A DNA stretch of 64,000 nt from Gibbula magus (taxonomy: Eukaryota > Mollusca > Gastropoda > Trochida > Trochidae). The notes below the pieces were generated by a model. It did no database searches. It saw only the letters and a list, made by a program, of their open reading frames with translations, and was not told the DNA's origin. The DNA lies in the NCBI GenBank assembly GCA_936450465.1, contig OW388296.1, positions 44,496,448-44,560,447 of the forward strand, read 5' to 3'. Position 1 is the stretch's first letter. Each line of letters starts with the position of its first letter. The position numbers were made by a program, and so were the translations under genes. This document shows, piece after piece, positions 1 through 11,729 of the stretch.

Positions 1-99
1 TTGTCAGATGAATCAGTAATACTAACCTTCTTATGTTATCACATAAATACATATATTCATATACTTATATATATATACATATATATCTTGAAAAATAAC

Positions 100-598
100 A
101 CTGCCGTCCAAAAGAAACGCCCACATGAATCTTTAAGATGAATTATATTACTTTAACACATAATTAATGATCGTATCAAGGTCATAATGAAACACTATTT
201 GATATAACAATCCATTTGCTATGAATTGCACAACCACTCGTGACCACGCCCCCCAAAAACCTGCTACTTCCGGTTTTTGATTTGTACAAAAAGTTTATTA
301 CCATGACCCCATATGCAGAGTTATCACTTTGGTATTTTGTGAACAGGTGAACATTGTCAGGAGGACTTTGGTGGTATGGTCTTCGGATTTACAGAGTATG
401 GTACAGCAAAACTGTTTTAAAACCATGATCGAAAAACTGAACAGTTACCATCTCTAATTTTCCCCCTACAACATGCAAATTTATGAAACTTCGATATTTT
501 GTTAAAAAATGATGCAACTTCACTTTGGTTAACATGCTCCTGATACTTTTTCTGAAATCTCATAAAATATCTGGTGGGCGTTTCTTTTGGACGGCAGT
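100..598. mobile_element. Short non-autonomous DNA transposon (MITE) with 25-bp inverted ends
   Basis: Positions 100-124 and 574-598 are perfect 25-bp inverted repeats, beginning ACTGCCGTCC and containing AAAAGAAACGCC. The 499-bp body has no convincing coding sequence. I could not find a clear target duplication beside the ends, so the exact boundary may be off by a few bases. The autonomous partner is not in this window. The small size and short ends are typical of MITEs; a Tc1/mariner relative is possible but not shown. Confidence 0.7.
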
Positions 599-2855
599 AT
601 ATTACAAACAATTTCATTAAAACAAACATTTGATTTATTATTCCGGCAAATATATTTACAATAATGAATAATTTAATCATTTGACAGTGAAATAGTGAGG
701 AACCTTAGCAAGTCAACAAATTAAAGTACATATTTAGTATGCACATTTTACATAACAATAAGATTTAAGAATCCAATGTTTCCATGGACAAAGTGTTAGC
801 CACATGATAAGATTAATTGTGTATTTCTGACTTCTTTCTGCAATCAACTGAGCTTCAATGTACTGGATGACCCTTCACCCTAGAGACACTGTTGGTTGTA
901 TAACATAACGTTCATGATTTAATTCTGTCCAGGTAGAAGAAAGAAGCGAAATTGATTCCAGCATAACAATTGTCCAAAATCTGAAATGTAATCAAAACAA
1001 TGCAGAGCATATAGGGAAAATCTACAGTCTTTATTTATATCAATAAATAAAATTATCATTACTATTTTATTAAAAATTGAAAAGTAGACTGTAAGTAATG
1101 GAATTTTCAGATGTCTCCTTTTCTCTATATTTCTGTCAATATTTTTTTCAGATATAAAAACTATTTTTTCAGATTCTAAGTGTTAGAGTGTACATGTGTA
1201 TATGTACATGTATATTGCAATGAAACCTGTGATCACTGGAACTAGCAAACCATGTGTGAAGTACAATGCAGCATTTTACTCATTGAACCTACATCAATAC
1301 AGGTAAAACAGTTTTCAGTGAACCTTTTGGCATGAAGTAAGATTGACAGTAACATGAGATATGTCCACCAAACCCATTAATATAGATAATGTGATGAGAA
1401 AATATAATATTAATATTATTTTATGTTATCAAATCATGACTACTTCATTGATACTTTTCAATATTGTAAATTCGACTCTTTTTTTAAATTTAAATTATTA
1501 TGTTTGACCAGCTTCTATTACAGACTGGCAATGGTGGCATGTAGAATTCGCATTGAATATAATATTACACAAACTTATGTTTATCAAAAACTGGCTGTCA
1601 TTCGAGAGGGAAAATATGTTTATTGCATAAATACACATGCACATTAACCTACCAGCTTGTGTGTTCTGCATGTTCCAGTTTAAGTCATGAGTTTGTGTGT
1701 CATCCTGCCTCAGTTTGAAATCTGTTGGCATCAGTTTGGTGTCTCAGTGTCTCACCAGCAATATGAACCTGAAAATACAGATTAATTTTAAGATTAGTAC
1801 CTTTATACATATTTTTATTTTTCTGTATTTCAAAAGAAATGTACAAACTCAAGGTACAGAAAAACAACCTCCAGGCTCCACATGCACTTCAAAGAAATCT
1901 GATGGGAAGAATAGATTTGTGCATATTCTAAGAAATGTATATCGATTTATCTAACAGGAGCATATTTTAGAATTAATTGCACAATCACAAATACATTTGA
2001 TCATGACTTACAGTATCAAATTACCGTAAATCCTTTAACTAATAGCCTGCCTTTAACCTTTCTGAAATAAATAATCACAGGCCTTGAATAATTGCTGGGT
2101 TAAATTTATCAATGTAAACAATTGTTTGAATTTTTTCGTTCACATAAAAATAATTAATTGGTTCGATTTGCTTTGAAATTAGTAGACTTCTGGTAGCCAA
2201 CTGTAAGTGTAATCTGTGAGCGATTATTAAACTTTTCAAGGATTTACGGTAGTCAAACAATTTTCAAGAGCAATGTTATTAATGTACTGTAAATACTACT
2301 TGTATTTGTTCAACTTACCGAAATTCTCAAATGGAATAGTCAAAGTCGTAGGATGATTGAGTGACAGTAACAAGTCACTGCATACATCGCTTCTCACGCC
2401 GGGCAGGCACTTGGAGGCTCGGGTCGGTGTCATCGAAATATGAAGTTAGAGAAGGCGGGTTTTACGACTGCGTGTTCAGCATTGGTGAACACTGATATCT
2501 TCTTCTTTTATGTCTTATTTCGTCTTGAGTAATAACATGTCTTCCGTTGACACTTGTCTTTTGATGATTTTGCCTGATGAGCAGCTGATCGCCAAACGGA
2601 GCGAGTGACCGGTGTTGACTGAAACTCGGACCGGTGTTAACAAACAATGCCACAATTCGTTTGGTTGTCGTTAATCATGTTAAATGTGCTTATTTGCTAA
2701 TATTTAGTGCTTCTTTGACATGAATACGTACATAGATCATCTAGAAACATAACTTTCGTTGCATATAGTTTATTTATAGTTGTTTAGTGTTGATGACGTG
2801 AATTTCTTGTCAGTTTGAATGCCGTCAATTCAGACATGCGCAGAAGTGATTATGT
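599..2855. other. Non-coding stretch, no gene recognised
   Basis: AT-rich sequence with only short chance reading frames and no splice-consistent exons that I can defend. The part at about 2380-2660 is richer in GC and CpG than its surroundings and could be a promoter-like patch, but no start site or exon is evident. Confidence 0.4.
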
Positions 2856-2864
2856 GTGCCTAGA

Positions 2865-4135
2865 CTATACTCTTAATACAAGCCCGAATCGTTCCTGATG
2901 ACAGAGTCGCCAGAGAGGAACGAACCACGGTTGGGCTGGCCACCAGGGGGCAACCAGAAGAAGTCGAAAGACCCGAGTTGTCCCTATCTTGGCTACCACT
3001 TGGGAGAGGATGGCCGGCGGCGGAAAAGCATAGGCGTCCATCCCCTCCCACCCTAACGAGAGTGCGTCTAAGCCCATCACTCGCGGGTCTGGTACTGGAG
3101 AGACATAGGTTGGTAACTGGTGATTGAGGCATGTCGCGAATAGGTCTATCAGGGGGGTCCCGAAGAGGAGACACAACCCCCGTAAGACTGCCGGGTTCAG
3201 TTGCCACTCCGTCAGGGGACGACACGCATAGCAGAGACTCTGCCCTGGTGAACCCCTGCTTGTTTATCGACCAAGCAGCCGCTGAACTGTCCGTGTGGAC
3301 TAGTAGCCACTGGCCTCACAAGGGGACCTGCCAGTGTTGAATGGTTAGACGGACTGCGTCCAACTAGAGGACGTTGATGTGTGAGTTCTGCTCTGACAGA
3401 GACCAGACTTCCGCCACCTGCTCGTGACCCAGATGCGCCATCCACCTCTGAGAAAACACTCCAAAACTCCACCAAATTAGAAAGCGATATGGGGTCAGAG
3501 CTATGGCGTGACGACAACGAGTCTCGCTGATGTGGGGGTTCAGGAACACCTGTAATGGGCGGAGGAATAACCTCTCCCTGCGGGTCAGGTCCTGAGCTGA
3601 CGTTAGCAACCCCAACACTCTTTGCCACTGACGTAGGGAGAGCTACGCATCTAGGGTGCGATCCATTAAGTGATCGTAACGAGCCATCTGCTCCCTCGTG
3701 ACGAACCCACGGAACAGCTGAGTCTCTAGGATAGCCCTAAGAAATTCAGACGAGTCGTCGGGACCAAGTCCGACTTCTCTAAATTCACTAACCACCCTAG
3801 GCGACGGAACAGGTCTATTGTGAACCTGAGCTGTGCCTCGAGAATGACGGGAGAACGGCCGTGAGCAAGTCAATCGTCCAAATACAAACTGAATGTCGCA
3901 CTGGTGTAACAAATGGACAAAAGGCTGAGTCTAAAGGGGCGGACAAGATCGGACGAGATCCCCACTGAAAGTGTCTCCCCTCAAAAATGAAACGGAGGTA
4001 CCTGCGATACCAACAGTGAATTGGAATGTGCAGGTACGCATCCTGCAGATCGAGAGACACCATGCAGTCGGAGCGCTCCAGAGATCTCATCACAGTGGGA
4101 AGAGTCAACAGTAGAAAATATGGCGGCCGAACGAG
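2865..4135 (-). pseudogene. DIRS reverse transcriptase/RNase H remnant
   Basis: Broken minus-strand coding sequence read in several frames. Near 4090-3990 it contains the RT block SLDLQDAYLHIPIH followed by YRRYLRF. Near 3440-3360 is the RNase H-type segment AHLGHEQVAEVWSLSEQNSH, followed by a TDSSAAAWSINKQG-like block in another frame. From 3176 to 2865 is the DIRS-specific tail with GTPLIDLFAT, LPTYVSPVPDPR and GMDAYAFPP, then WPAQPWF. These motifs are characteristic of DIRS/Ngaro polyproteins. In DIRS elements this enzyme makes cDNA from the transcript and removes RNA. Here the RT N-terminal part is separated by the inserted element at 4150-6650, and at least two frameshifts make it non-functional. 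The same RNase H tail recurs at about 9870 on the plus strand in the right copy. Confidence 0.75.
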
Positions 4136-4149
4136 GTAGGAGCAGTTGG

Positions 4150-6650
4150 TTTGGTTTAAACATATTTTATTCACAAGAATCGGATTGGGAACAAGTTATC
4201 CAACTTAAAACACCCTCTCCTTGGTATTTACAATATTTGATTACATAGAGATGACAGGTACTGAACAGAAAAAAGAAAGAAAGAAAAGTAAGTAGTAAGA
4301 CAACAAACTAAATATCTTACACAAATCGCTTGGTCTCATGAATAAAAGATTGAACTGATTTAAATACATTTACATTTTGACAAATTGACAAATCTGCACT
4401 TCCCTCTAATATAACTTTCAGATTACCTAGACCATACGATGGGTTAATTATGCGCTTTAGTGATACTAATAGTTTCTCTCTCTGGTTTTGATACAGTGAA
4501 CATTCAAAAAAATAATGATAAGAATTTTCGATATAACCACATCTGCATTTAGGATCATCTTTCATTCCAAATTTATACAAATCAAAATTTAAAGAACTAA
4601 CATCATATCGTAACTTTGTATGCAAAATATTCAATTTTCTTTTTCCACATGAAAAGTATTCAGGTGCATTGACACATGCCTTGGTGATACACTTTTTAAA
4701 AGCAGTGATATTTTGTGAAGTACGGGCATGTTGTGGTAGATTGTTCCATGCAGTTATTGTTGAAGGGAAGAATGATTCCGTTGAATGTTTTAGCCTCGAG
4801 AATGGTATACACGTGTGTTGGGAGTTTCTTAAATTGTAATTAGTTTTTGAACCAACGTTTTGTGGTAGCATATCAACAAGGTAAGGAGGAGCAATTTGGT
4901 TTTGAATTTTATACATTAAACTCAATTTTCGTATTCTCCTACGTTCTTGTAGCGTTTCCAAACCAGTTTCAAAATACAGGAATTTACGTGAAGTATATTT
5001 TGGCAGGCCAGTAATTATCCTTGCTGCCTGTAATTGTATCTGTTCTAGTTTATTTATTTGTTCTTGATTACATCCATCCCAGACTTCGCATGCATATTCT
5101 AGATGAGGTCTTATGAACATAATATATATTTTAATAAGTGTATCTCTACACAACACATATTTTAAACTTCGTAAAGAATTCACCATCTTTGCAACACTTT
5201 TAATAATGTTATTTATATGATCAACCCATTTTCCATTACTTGATAATGTTATTCCAAGATGTTTATGTGCGTCAACCATTCTTACTTCAACACCATCAAA
5301 CTTAAGATGTAACTTCTCATTGTCATTTTGTAACGAAAATAGGACTGCTTCAGTTTTATCTGGATTGTATTTGATTAGCCATTGTTTACCCCAGATGTTA
5401 AGCTTAGACAAATTAGCATTTAGCTTCATTCCAATTTCACTATAATATGTCGAAGAGTAGCCAAGCGATGAATCATCAGCAAAGAGGCGAGTTAAGCAAT
5501 CTAGTTCATCGGCTATGTCGTTAATGTAAACAATGAATAAGAATGGCCCTAATACTGATCCCTGTGGTATACCCGCTTGGAGTGTTCTCGGCTTTGAAGT
5601 AGATCCATTGACAACACGCTCTGATTCCGTTTGCTTATGTAACTTGCAAGCCACCCCAATAATTGCCCTTCTATGCCATACTTTTCAAGTTTTAGCATTA
5701 AACCTGCATGCCAGACTCTATCGAATGCTTTCGATATATCGCAAAACACCATACAATAGTGTTCTTTTTGATCTAATGATTCACAAATCTGATTATATAT
5801 TTCTATTAGTTGGTGCGCAGTTGAATGTCCAGGTTGAAATCCAGACTGGTATTTATAAAGTAATTTGTTTGTGTGAAAATAATTAAACAAGTGTTTAAAA
5901 ACAACTCTTTCGAAAACTTTACCAACACAACTGATAAGTGAAATAGGTCTATAGTTTGACGTTAGAGTTGGATCGCCTTTCTTAAAAAGTGGCATTACAT
6001 TAGCAAATTTCCATTCAGATGGATAAACACATGTTTTCAAAGACATATTAAACAGGAAACATAATGCATCACTTATTGAATTGACAATATTTTTCAATAA
6101 CAAATGACTTATTTTATCGGGCCCGGTGGCTTTTTTCACATGCAAACATCTTATTACATCTTCGATTTCACTTTTTGTTACCGTTAAAGTATCGTAAATA
6201 GCTCCTGTCCTTTTTCTAAAACCTGGTAGGCATGCATTGGTAGTGTCCAATGTAGAAATAGATTGGAAATATTCATTGAGTCTTTCTGCCTTTTCAAAAT
6301 CAGAGAAGCAAGATGGACTGTCATGATCATTGCTAGATTTAAGTGGAGGTATGCAGGTACTCGAGCCGGATTGCTTTATTAGGTAGCGTAGTAATTTCCA
6401 GTAAGAACTTTTATTTTCAATAAACGAATCGAGGAGAAAGTTGTCTAAATTCGCATAAAAGTTTTCCTTCGCATAGTACTTCATGTTATTCACCTTTTGT
6501 CTTTGCTTTTTAAATTTTGTTATATCAGTTAGTTTTTTTGTTCTAATCGATTTCTTACGTAATCTATCTCTTTTCCTGCATTCTCTTCTTAAATTGGAAT
6601 GGAGCAGTTGAATACCTTCAAGTCGTGAATGAGCCGCCATCTTTTCGAAT
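4150..6650 (-). mobile_element. 5'-truncated non-LTR retrotransposon (jockey/CR1 group) inserted in the DIRS copy
   Basis: A minus-strand LINE fragment of about 2.5 kb. It starts (5') near 6650 and ends (3') near 4150, just past a polyadenylation-like AATAAA at about 4170. It interrupts DIRS RT sequence, which resumes at about 4135, so it is younger than the DIRS copy. The apurinic endonuclease domain that normally precedes the RT in this group is absent, as expected for 5' truncation during target-primed insertion. Target duplications could not be identified with confidence. Confidence 0.75.
4317..6640 (-). pseudogene. Non-LTR retrotransposon reverse transcriptase (ORF2 remnant)
   Basis: Two overlapping minus-strand frames (6640-5549 and 5654-4317) together encode an RT. 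Visible RT blocks in order are KKATGPDKISHLLLKN, NYRPISLISCVGKVFERVV, FCDISKAFDRVWH, GIPQGSVLGPFLF and the catalytic FADDSSLGYSS near 5470-5485. The C-terminal part has a CRCG...H...C motif (HYFFECSLYQNQRE), the zinc-binding tail often found after the RT in jockey/CR1-like proteins. A frameshift near 5600-5615 separates the palm into two frames, and there is no upstream endonuclease domain, so this copy cannot encode a working enzyme. Jockey versus CR1/L2 assignment is by overall look only. Confidence 0.85.
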
Positions 6651-7064
6651 TCCTTTTGAGTATGACAAACACTGGGGAGTAAAACCTCCTGCAGGACCTC
6701 CTTAAGATCTCCGCCTGTTCCTAGGTTAGTAGGAGCCGGTCCCGTGACAAGGGACGCTCCCTTTGAGCACAGTTAAGAGGAGGAGGAGACGAGACGGGAA
6801 TGCGGAATCCCTGACCCAGAATCTGACAAACGAACTGCTCCCAGTTGCTGACAAAGCTTTGAAGCCAGCCCCCCACCGAGCCCTCCGACCATGTGTGGAG
6901 GAGGAAGCAGAGGGGACCGACTAGTGGAGGAGGAAACAGAGGGGACGACCATGAGTCACTTCCTCTGCTTCCCCTTCTGAGGGGTACGGCCCTGGCCCCA
7001 GGACGGGGGGACTTGGGAGATTGACCTGGGATCCGCAGCCACGCCCTCCTCGCCGAAAGTCCGT

Positions 7065-8012
7065 CTAGGTTTTCTCGGGGTTTGATTGATGCAAGGCGAT
7101 TGGTGAGGTCTTGTTATTGAGCCTCCTGCCACGCTCTAAGAACTTTGGGGATACGGCCGCCAAAGAGAGATTCAGAGTTGGCCGGGGCCTGCCGGAGGAA
7201 GGATTTCTGGTCGGGGTTGAGGCCAGAACGAAACAAGAAGTTATCCCAATGCAGGACCGTAATCCCTGAGGATATCCGCGAAGCTGATAGCATGATCTGT
7301 GCGAGGTCCGCGGCCACATTGCCGAATGGTTTGAAGAGCACCGGTTCACCCGACTCTATGTCACCCTGCTTGGCGCAGTTGAGCATCGCCTTACAGGTGA
7401 ACGCCACGTTATTGCCCAACCCCAACACTGTGCGAGCCTCTCTGTCGAGATACGTGAGCTGCGCATCAGTTACGCGATGGGGCAGGTCCGGGAAATCAGG
7501 CAAGACGAACCCTGATCAAGAGCAGGCGAGACGAGCTGAAAGGGAATCTATTACAAAGGCAACTAACAACGGTAGCAGACGTTTAGGGGCAGCAGACGAG
7601 ATGACATGCTCCATATCCTCCGAGGCTTTCAGCAGGAGCCTGTGAGGCGGAAGAGCGAGTAGCGTGGGGCAAAAGGAAGCCTTTCTGCCTACCGACGTGT
7701 GAGGTCCTGAGACGCGTACCTGATTGAGTGGTACCTCCGCGAAAGAGGCCACTTCAGTCAACATTGCAACTGAGTCCACGACCGGAGGGTCATCTGATGA
7801 CCACGTACCCTCCGCATCTGACACTATACTGATGAATGAAGGGTCAGAGGCGTTAAAGAAGCGGCCTCAAGGTCATCCGAGTCTGGAGGGGAGTCACGGG
7901 TAGGCGACACCACCGTGTGGAGTAACAAGGTGACTGATAGTCGAGTCACTGACGAGACTGTCGAGTCACTAACAACCACTGATGCGTACAAGCTAGACAA
8001 AGTGAGTGACAC
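7065..8012 (-). pseudogene. DIRS gag-like region
   Basis: Minus-strand fragments at 8012-7824, 7824-7516 and 7503-7114 appear to be one degraded coding region in shifting frames. The clearest part is a 129-residue stretch (7503-7114) with LTYLDREARTVLGLGNNVAF and a later FRSGLNPDQKSFLRQAP segment. Its place between the 5' leader and the RT of the same copy matches the gag ORF of DIRS elements, which is thought to encode an RNA-packaging protein. No zinc knuckle is visible. I rely on position and style of sequence, not a recognised domain. Confidence 0.5.
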
Positions 8013-8330
8013 TCAAGTCACTTACAAGGTGAGTAACAGACGAGCCGCTGACTGACAGTCGAGTCCCTTACCAGGCGAGTGACAGACAAGCCACTAACGC
8101 GTGTAATCTAGTTGAGGTGAGTGACAGGTGAGTGACACTCAAGTCACTTAACAGGTGAGTGACAGGCGAGCCACCAACGCACGTAATCTAGACGAGGTGA
8201 GTGACAGTCGGGTCAATTAACAGGTGAGTGACAGATGAGCCACTAACTCGCGTAATCTAGACGAGGTGATTGACAGTCGAGTCACTGAGGAGAGACACCT
8301 AAGTAGAGTAGTGTCAGAACTAAGTCCTGA
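7910..8330. repeat. Degenerate minisatellite of GAGTGACA / GTCACT units
   Basis: Repeated short blocks of GTGAGTGACAG, CGAGTCACT and a longer CGTAATCTAGACGAGG unit (seen near 8098, 8178 and 8249, spaced about 70-80 bp). The blocks contain both GAGTGAC and its complement GTCACTC, so the array can fold on itself. Similar units recur at about 8540-8680. It lies at the 5' side of the DIRS gag-like region. Confidence 0.75.
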
Positions 8331-8814
8331 CACTAAGAAGCAACCCTTCCGATAGCTAATTACTCCAAAAACAAGTCACAAAACGTAGACGACGAGACGC
8401 TTAAGAGAGGAACACGCAAGGCTAGACGAGGGAGGCTATCGAGAGTGTTGAATACCGGAGGCTCCGAACCTGAACGGTGCGAAACCAACGTCGACTACTG
8501 GCTAGTCACAAGCAAACAAGGCGAGACAAGACGTATGCCCGAAGGCGAGTGACAGGCAAGTTACTGGTGAGGCGAGTCACTGGCGAGAGGAGGCGAGTCG
8601 AGGCGAATCAAGTCGAGTCCAAAGGCCGAAGGCAAGTGACAGTCGAGTCACTGACGAGTCTAGGCGAGTTGAGTCGAAGGTGAAAGCCAACCGAAGCAGA
8701 CGACGAGCTATCAGAAGACCCATCTGATCTAGAAGACAAAGGGACTGGCGGAGGGCACAACCAAAGCTGTGCGAACCAAGCAGTCACCCGATGAAGGCGA
8801 GAGAAAACAAAAGA

Positions 8815-9690
8815 CACGAAGTGCACGTGCAAAGCGTGCAGCTACCAGGTTGGCAGAGCACACCTAGCACATGTCAACAAGGTCCCTTATTAACTCAACA
8901 CCTACAAAAAACAGGTTGTCTAAAACAACGTGTTATCGACGAGCGTAGATTAGACGTTGATACAACCTCTTAAATGAATAAGAAGTAGCAGGTTAGCAAA
9001 TGTAGCGAAAAAGCTCTAAAAATACCCAGTGGCAGACCGAAAACACACACGTCTGTCTTGCTATGCAACTGAGAGGAGAGTGAACATTTCCGGTGGTGAC
9101 GTCACGAGACCATGCCGACTTACCGCCCTTTTGAGAGGGATTTTACGCATCCCCTACTCCACTGTTTTAAGTTTCGTCTGTGTTAACGTTGAAATAGCAT
9201 ACCTAGAGAGGAGGTAGGCATAGTAGGTCTAGTCAACAGATAGGTATTTAAATAATAAATGTTATTTAAATACCTATCTGTTGACTAGACCTACTTTGCC
9301 TTACCTCCTATAGGTAATGCTATTTCAACCTTAACACAGACGAACTTGAAGAGTGGAGAAGGGTTGCGTAAAATCCCTTATCCAAGGGGCGGTAAGTCTA
9401 GGTGGTCTCGTGACGTCACTACCTGTTCATGTCACTCTCCTATTAGTTGCAGAGCAAGACAGACGTGTTTGTTTTGTTCTGAGACTGGGTATTTTTAGCT
9501 ACTTTGTTGCTAACTTGCTAGCTATCTCTTACTATTTTGAGGGATATTTTCAACTGCTATATCTACAATTCGTCGTTAGTAGATTGTTTAACAATCTGTT
9601 TTAGTAGGTGTTGGGGTACAAGGGCCTTGTTGACATGTGCTGGATGTGTGGCTGCCCGAGAGGTGGCTGCTTGCCTTGCACGTGCAGCTC
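8815..9690. repeat. Large inverted repeat joining two DIRS copies head to head
   Basis: The core is a perfect 33-bp inverted repeat (9223-9255 and 9262-9294) with a 6-base spacer; each arm contains GGTCTAGTCAACAGATAGG or its complement. Outside the core, imperfect complementarity continues for about 400 bp each side: the CACGTGCA near 8820 pairs with that near 9680, and AAAAATACCCAG near 9015 pairs with CTGGGTATTTTT near 9485. These are the 5' terminal repeats and leaders of two DIRS elements pointing away from each other. Confidence 0.8.
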
Positions 9691-9869
9691 GTGTCTTTCC
9701 GGGCGTATGTTTCAGTCATTGGTAAGTCCATTGCTTCGTCTTTGAAGAGTTCAGCACTACTTCGGGTCAAGTCGGGGTTTTTTCTCCCTTTCGGCAACCC
9801 TCCCCCGGAGTGGCAACTGGACCCGGCAGTCTGCAGGGGTGTGTGTTTTCAGTTGGGCACCCCTCTGAT

Positions 9870-11425
9870 AGACCTTTTCGCGACATGACTCAATCTCCAA
9901 TTGCCAACCTATGTCTCCCATGTAGGTAGCCAAGGCTTCAGGAACCTGTTTCCGATTCAGCCGCGAAGAGATCTGCTCCTCAGCAGGCCAAGCGAAAGGT
10001 TACACGTTAACCCTCAGGGTTTCTGCCTTCACGCTTGGCTTGTGTTAAAAGAGGGCTAAACGGCAGTGGATACTCGAGGTCCGTCGCCAATGCCAAAGCT
10101 ACCTCTCATAGGAAGACCACTAGGAAACTCTATGTTTTCCAGTGGCAGGTATTCGCCTCCTTCTGTGCTCGGAGAGATTTCATCCCGGCAGAGGCCTCAG
10201 TTCCTCAGGTGGCGGAGTAATTAGTATACCTACGCTACACCAGGCGTCTTAGGGCGTCATCGTTTAATACCAACATGTCTGCTATCCTCTCCGTTGTCAG
10301 GAGAGGGGGCGGGATAGCGCAGTGGTTAGCGCGTTCGGTTTCGGATCAAGAGGTCCTGGGTTCGAATCCCGCCAGGGGCACGGCATTTTTGTCTCTAGTA
10401 GAGAATGCAGTAAGTTTTGGGTGCAGGCTAGACTGAACTTCAGTGCAGTATCACCCATGGTTCGCTAGTCCAGCCGTTGCTCGCAGGTTTCACCGCAATG
10501 CATAGCCATATGGTGTTGCGGGCTTTCTCCCTGCCGTAATACTAGCAGCCGCGATATAAGTGAAATATTCTTGTAAGCGGCGTTAAACCCTAACTCACCT
10601 CACCTCGGTAAGAGGTCGCCAGGGTTAGTTGTGTCGGTCCTCATGGGCCTTCATTTAAACCTTCTGCTCTGTGGACGGCAGAACGAAGCTTCGTTCCCCT
10701 GAGTGGGACTTAGCAAATGTGCTCAACCATCTTCGCTCCGATACGTATGAACCGCTCTCTGGCGTACCCCTCCTCCCTCTCACCATCAAGGTCATTTTTC
10801 TGGTGACCATGGCCTCCGCAGCTCGGATTTCGGAAATCCATGCATTGCAGGCGGACCTTCTACGTTTTGAGGTCTGGGAGGGGGGGATCGGCCTCTCTTG
10901 GGTTGGCGCCCGACCTTGTCTGTAAGAACCAGGCAGCTGATGAAGCTGGCCGTACGTTATCTATCCCGACTCTGGGTTCTGACTCAGGAGAGGTGGATCT
11001 CTCTGTGTGTCTGGTGAGGGCTTTGAGGGTGTACACGCAGCGTACCCGCAGGCTGAGAGATGGCAGGCGTCGTCTGTTCTTGCCTCACTCGCCGTGGAGC
11101 ACCATGGAGCTAGATAAGCGAGCGTAGGGGGTGTATCTAAGGTCGGCTGTCATTGATGCGTACAAGGCCGCTGACTTGCCTCCGCCTTCGCGTTCAAACC
11201 CTCATGAGATCCGCGCAGTATCAGCCACGATGGCGTATCACTGCAACATCGCGGTTTCGGATGTCATGGCAGGATGTTTTTGGCGTTCATCAGAGGTTTT
11301 CGCCAACCGTTACCTACGAGATGCCAACAGCAGATCTTGAAGGCATCTCTAGGCTGGGTCCACAGATCTTCGCTCAGGCGAAGGTGGTCCCCCCAACCAG
11401 ACCAAGAAGGGGTCAACCCCCTTAG
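9870..11425 (+). pseudogene. DIRS tyrosine recombinase, disrupted
   Basis: The plus-strand coding remnant holds the recombinase active-site blocks. An upstream arginine sits in ASAARISEIHALQ (about 10810-10850), the H-x-x-R box is NPHEIRAVSATMAYH (about 11195-11240), and the presumed nucleophilic tyrosine is in FANRYLRDAN (about 11295-11330). In DIRS elements this enzyme integrates the circular DNA form without making target duplications. The gene is dead: a SINE splits it at about 10305-10608, a frameshift lies near the G-run at about 10880-10910, and an in-frame TAG is at 11125-11127. Earlier stops are also present. Confidence 0.8.
10305..10608 (+). mobile_element. tRNA-derived SINE, full-length copy
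   Basis: The head resembles a tRNA with a pol III A box (TAGCGCAGTGGTTAGCGCG, about 10315) and B box (GGTTCGAATCC, about 10360). The tRNA-unrelated body contains CACCCATGGTT and CTTTCTCCCTGCCG, and the tail is GGCGTTAAACCCTAACTCACC followed by CACCTC. The same architecture recurs at 52786-53070, and an antisense tail lies at about 33088. It sits inside the DIRS recombinase remnant. Its target duplication is not clear. Confidence 0.85.
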
Positions 11426-11445
11426 GAGCTTTAAGGCTCATTGTA

Positions 11446-11451
11446 AATAAA
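11446..11451 (+). terminator. Polyadenylation signal of the right DIRS copy
   Basis: AATAAA, 20 bases after the end of the recombinase frame, followed by a T/G-rich stretch. Its position fits the 3' end of the DIRS transcript. Confidence 0.5.
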
Positions 11452-11729
11452 GATTGTTTACATTGCTAGCTCTCGTGTCTGTTGTTTTTTCTTTAACTTC
11501 GCTTTAACACCCCCCTCCCTCTTGGGGTTGGGGGGCAGTGTGTAGATCGGAAGTTGAGTGGCAGGGTTGTCTCTTCGATCCGCTTAGCGGTAGAGATGGT
11601 ATCTCCCGGGCTGTGCCTTGTCCTCACCACAGGGTTGAGGACTCGTAGGTTAGCTTACACTCAGGGCTAGTCGCTGGTCTCGTCACTACCATGTATCTAC
11701 TGACCCGCCTCCTTTCGGTGGGATTCTAG

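Larger units (their letters stand above)
2860..9255 (-). mobile_element. DIRS-type retrotransposon, left copy, degraded and truncated
   Basis: Read on the minus strand from the palindrome at 9255, this copy has a 5' terminal repeat and leader (about 8815-9255), a minisatellite-rich region, a gag-like region (8012-7065) and RT/RNase H remnants (about 4135-2865). The tyrosine recombinase expected downstream is missing because the copy stops near 2860. A non-LTR retrotransposon interrupts the RT (about 4150-6650). DIRS elements are known to encode gag, RT-RNase H and a tyrosine recombinase and to have inverted terminal repeats. The parts seen here match, but frameshifts and stops leave no intact ORF. 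Confidence 0.75.

Noticed and set aside
417..680. An 87-codon minus-strand frame
   Set aside because: It overlaps the right end of the MITE at 100-598, has no domain and no splice support.
10305..10380. A functional tRNA gene, from good A and B boxes
   Set aside because: The same head with the same body and tail recurs at 52786-53070 with target duplications, so these are SINE heads, and the cloverleaf is imperfect.
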